Assembly (NCBI GenBank): GCA_964251675.1 | Contig: CAXUKS010000007.1 | Span: 1 to 64,000, forward strand | Direction of reading: 5' to 3' | Length of the DNA: 64,000 nt | Source of the DNA: JANXMY01 sp964251675 | Lineage (GTDB): Bacteria; Armatimonadota; Armatimonadia; Armatimonadales; Capsulimonadaceae | Part shown: piece after piece, positions 62,768 through 64,000 of the stretch | Layout of the letters: each line of letters opens with the position of its first letter | Numbering within the stretch: the first letter of the stretch is position 1 | Position numbers and translations under genes: made by a program | The notes under the pieces: generated by a model | What the model was told of the DNA's origin: nothing | Seen by the model: the letters and a program-made list of their open reading frames with translations, nothing else | The model's database searches: none

Positions 62768-64000
62768 ATGTCCATCACCTCACTGATGCCGTCGCGCCCG
62801 AAAGACCCGGACTCCGGCCATTCCCCAGCCCAGACGCTTTGGGAAAAGCTGGACCGACCCGACTCCGCTGCCCTGCACGGTCTGATGAGTGGCGCGGTCT
62901 GGTTTGTTGTCGGCGTGCTGTATGGCCTGCTCATGTCCGACGAGCTGGTCGCGCCGGACCTGTTTTCCGGCATCCCCGCTTTGGTCTTCAGCCGCCTGCG
63001 CCCGGCACATGTCAACATTGTGCTGTTCGGCTTTTTGTCCACGGCCATGTTTGGCGGCTGGTACTTTATTGTGCCGCGCCTGTGCAAGACGCCGCTGCGC
63101 TCCAACCGTATGGCGAACCTGCTGCTGCTGTTCTGGAACCTGGCTGTGGTCGCCGGGGCCGTCGCGCTGGCCTGCGGCGACACGCAGGGCAAAGAATACA
63201 CCGAGTTTCCCTGGTGGGTGGACTGGCCGGTCCTGCTGCTGATGTGTGTCAATGGCGTGATCATCTTCCAGACCATTGCCGCCCGGCGTGAGCCGAAGCT
63301 GTTTGTGTCGCTCTGGTATATTGGCGGCTCAGTCGTCTGGATTGCCATGATGTACTTCATTGGCAACGTCATGTGGCATCCGTTCACAACGTATCTAACG
63401 CCCGATGGTCACAGCCATATCCTGTGGGGAAACAATGCGTCTAATCTACCGCCGGGCACGATGGACTTTCAGCGCACCGGGTCATTCCGAGGGCTGGATG
63501 ACGCGGTCTGGAACTGGTTCTATGGGCACAATGTCTTTGGCCTGTATATCACTACGGGCGGCATCGCGCTGATCTATTATCTAGTCCCGAAAATCTCGCG
63601 CCAGCCGCTGTATTCGCACCTGATGTCGCTGATCGGGTTCTGGTCCATTGCGCTGTTTTATACCAGCACCGGGCAGCACCACCTTTTGCAGGCGCCGATC
63701 CCGAACTGGCTGAAAGTCATTTCGATTATTGGCTCTATTTCACTGTTTATTCCGGTGTTCACGTTCAGCGTCAACATTTTGATGACGATGCGCGGGCAGT
63801 GGGGGCAGATGCTGGAAAACATCCCCCTGCGGTTCGTGCTGACAGGAGCATTCCTTTACGGCGCCGGCTCGTTCCAGGGGTCCATTCAGTCGTTCATGTC
63901 GGTGAACCGCTTTGTTCACTTTACGCAGTGGACCATCGCGCACTCTCATATCACGCTGCTGGGCGGCTTCGGGTTTATTGCGATGGCGGCCCAGCTTTAC
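62768..64000 (+). CDS. ccoN: cbb3-type cytochrome c oxidase subunit I, partial
   Basis: 411 codons from ATG 62768 run open to the window end, so the 3' part is missing. The sequence follows the CcoN subunit: heme b His in RPAHVNIVLFGFLSTAMFGG, CuB-site His in WFYGHNVFGLYITTG, the His pair in YTSTGQHHLLQAPIPNW, and IAHSHITLLGGFGF near the end. Multiple transmembrane helices. It is the catalytic subunit of the high-affinity terminal oxidase used at low O2. TACAAT at 62677-62682 may be its -10. ccoO and others should follow beyond the window. Confidence 0.95.
   Translation, partial: MSITSLMPSRPKDPDSGHSPAQTLWEKLDRPDSAALHGLMSGAVWFVVGVLYGLLMSDELVAPDLFSGIPALVFSRLRPAHVNIVLFGFLSTAMFGGWYFIVPRLCKTPLRSNRMANLLLLFWNLAVVAGAVALACGDTQGKEYTEFPWWVDWPVLLLMCVNGVIIFQTIAARREPKLFVSLWYIGGSVVWIAMMYFIGNVMWHPFTTYLTPDGHSHILWGNNASNLPPGTMDFQRTGSFRGLDDAVWNWFYGHNVFGLYITTGGIALIYYLVPKISRQPLYSHLMSLIGFWSIALFYTSTGQHHLLQAPIPNWLKVISIIGSISLFIPVFTFSVNILMTMRGQWGQMLENIPLRFVLTGAFLYGAGSFQGSIQSFMSVNRFVHFTQWTIAHSHITLLGGFGFIAMAAQLY

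Overview
The window is about 62-65% GC by eye and densely packed with genes on both strands, with many 4-8 bp start/stop overlaps. Nothing in it fixes the taxonomy. Gram-negative-type envelope genes (an RseB-like protein, lipoprotein metalloprotease, PEP-CTERM-like surface protein), an flhA-flhF pair, a GH35 beta-galactosidase, a Gfo/Idh/MocA oxidoreductase and short palindromic repeats together suggest a free-living environmental bacterium. Armatimonadota is my best guess, as inference only. One 10-base run of N at 27582-27591 marks an assembly gap inside grpE.

Layout. 38-3928 (minus): DUF433/DUF5615 antitoxin-toxin pair, CPBP-type membrane protein, HTH protein, then gatC-gatA. 3997-9910 (plus): nadA, an orphan minimal nucleotidyltransferase, endonuclease IV, a small membrane protein, an MFS permease fused to HEAT repeats, an orphan DUF1778-like antitoxin and a secreted protein. 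10021-14262: an MBL-fold hydrolase (minus), then a GNAT / coiled-coil / M48 / GT2 operon (plus). 14398-17914 (minus): flhA-flhF. 18043-21821: secreted protein, PII, VanW protein, PDZ-radical SAM DUF512 protein. 21818-27466 (minus): membrane protein, DUF4129, DUF4350, MoxR and transglutaminase, a familiar MoxR-transglutaminase set without DUF58. 27507-28646: grpE and two divergent tRNA genes. 28700-30640 is an AT-rich patch with two unknown genes.

30650-43453: glycerate kinase, a sigma/anti-sigma/DinB/NfeD operon, a RecB-like nuclease, scpA-scpB, DacF-RluB-cyclophilin with long gene overlaps, and a second sigma/anti-sigma/RseB module. 43457-45490 (minus): an ABC-2 exporter operon. 45553-48590 (plus): rhodanese, RNase D, truncated globin, and a PEP-CTERM-like protein behind a near-consensus sigma-54 promoter. 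48601-50976 (minus): Uma2, tsaD, nfi. 51109-57582: gene remnants, GH35 beta-galactosidase, and two lower-GC secreted-protein genes. 57691-64000: Gfo/Idh/MocA oxidoreductase, a 415-bp nested palindromic element, an arsR-DUF6428-aquaporin module, an ABC-F protein, and the start of a cbb3 oxidase subunit I gene that runs off the window.

The most distinctive signals are these: (1) at least eight genes whose -10 hexamer lies only 5-7 nt before the start codon, implying leaderless mRNAs; (2) a tRNA with the Leu UAG anticodon and a Leu-type D-arm but only a 5-nt variable loop; (3) a large nested inverted repeat built from small hairpins, with relatives elsewhere in the window; (4) a sigma-54 promoter on the PEP-CTERM-like gene; (5) tandem duplications of gene 3' ends including the stop codon (grpE, tsaD, gatC).
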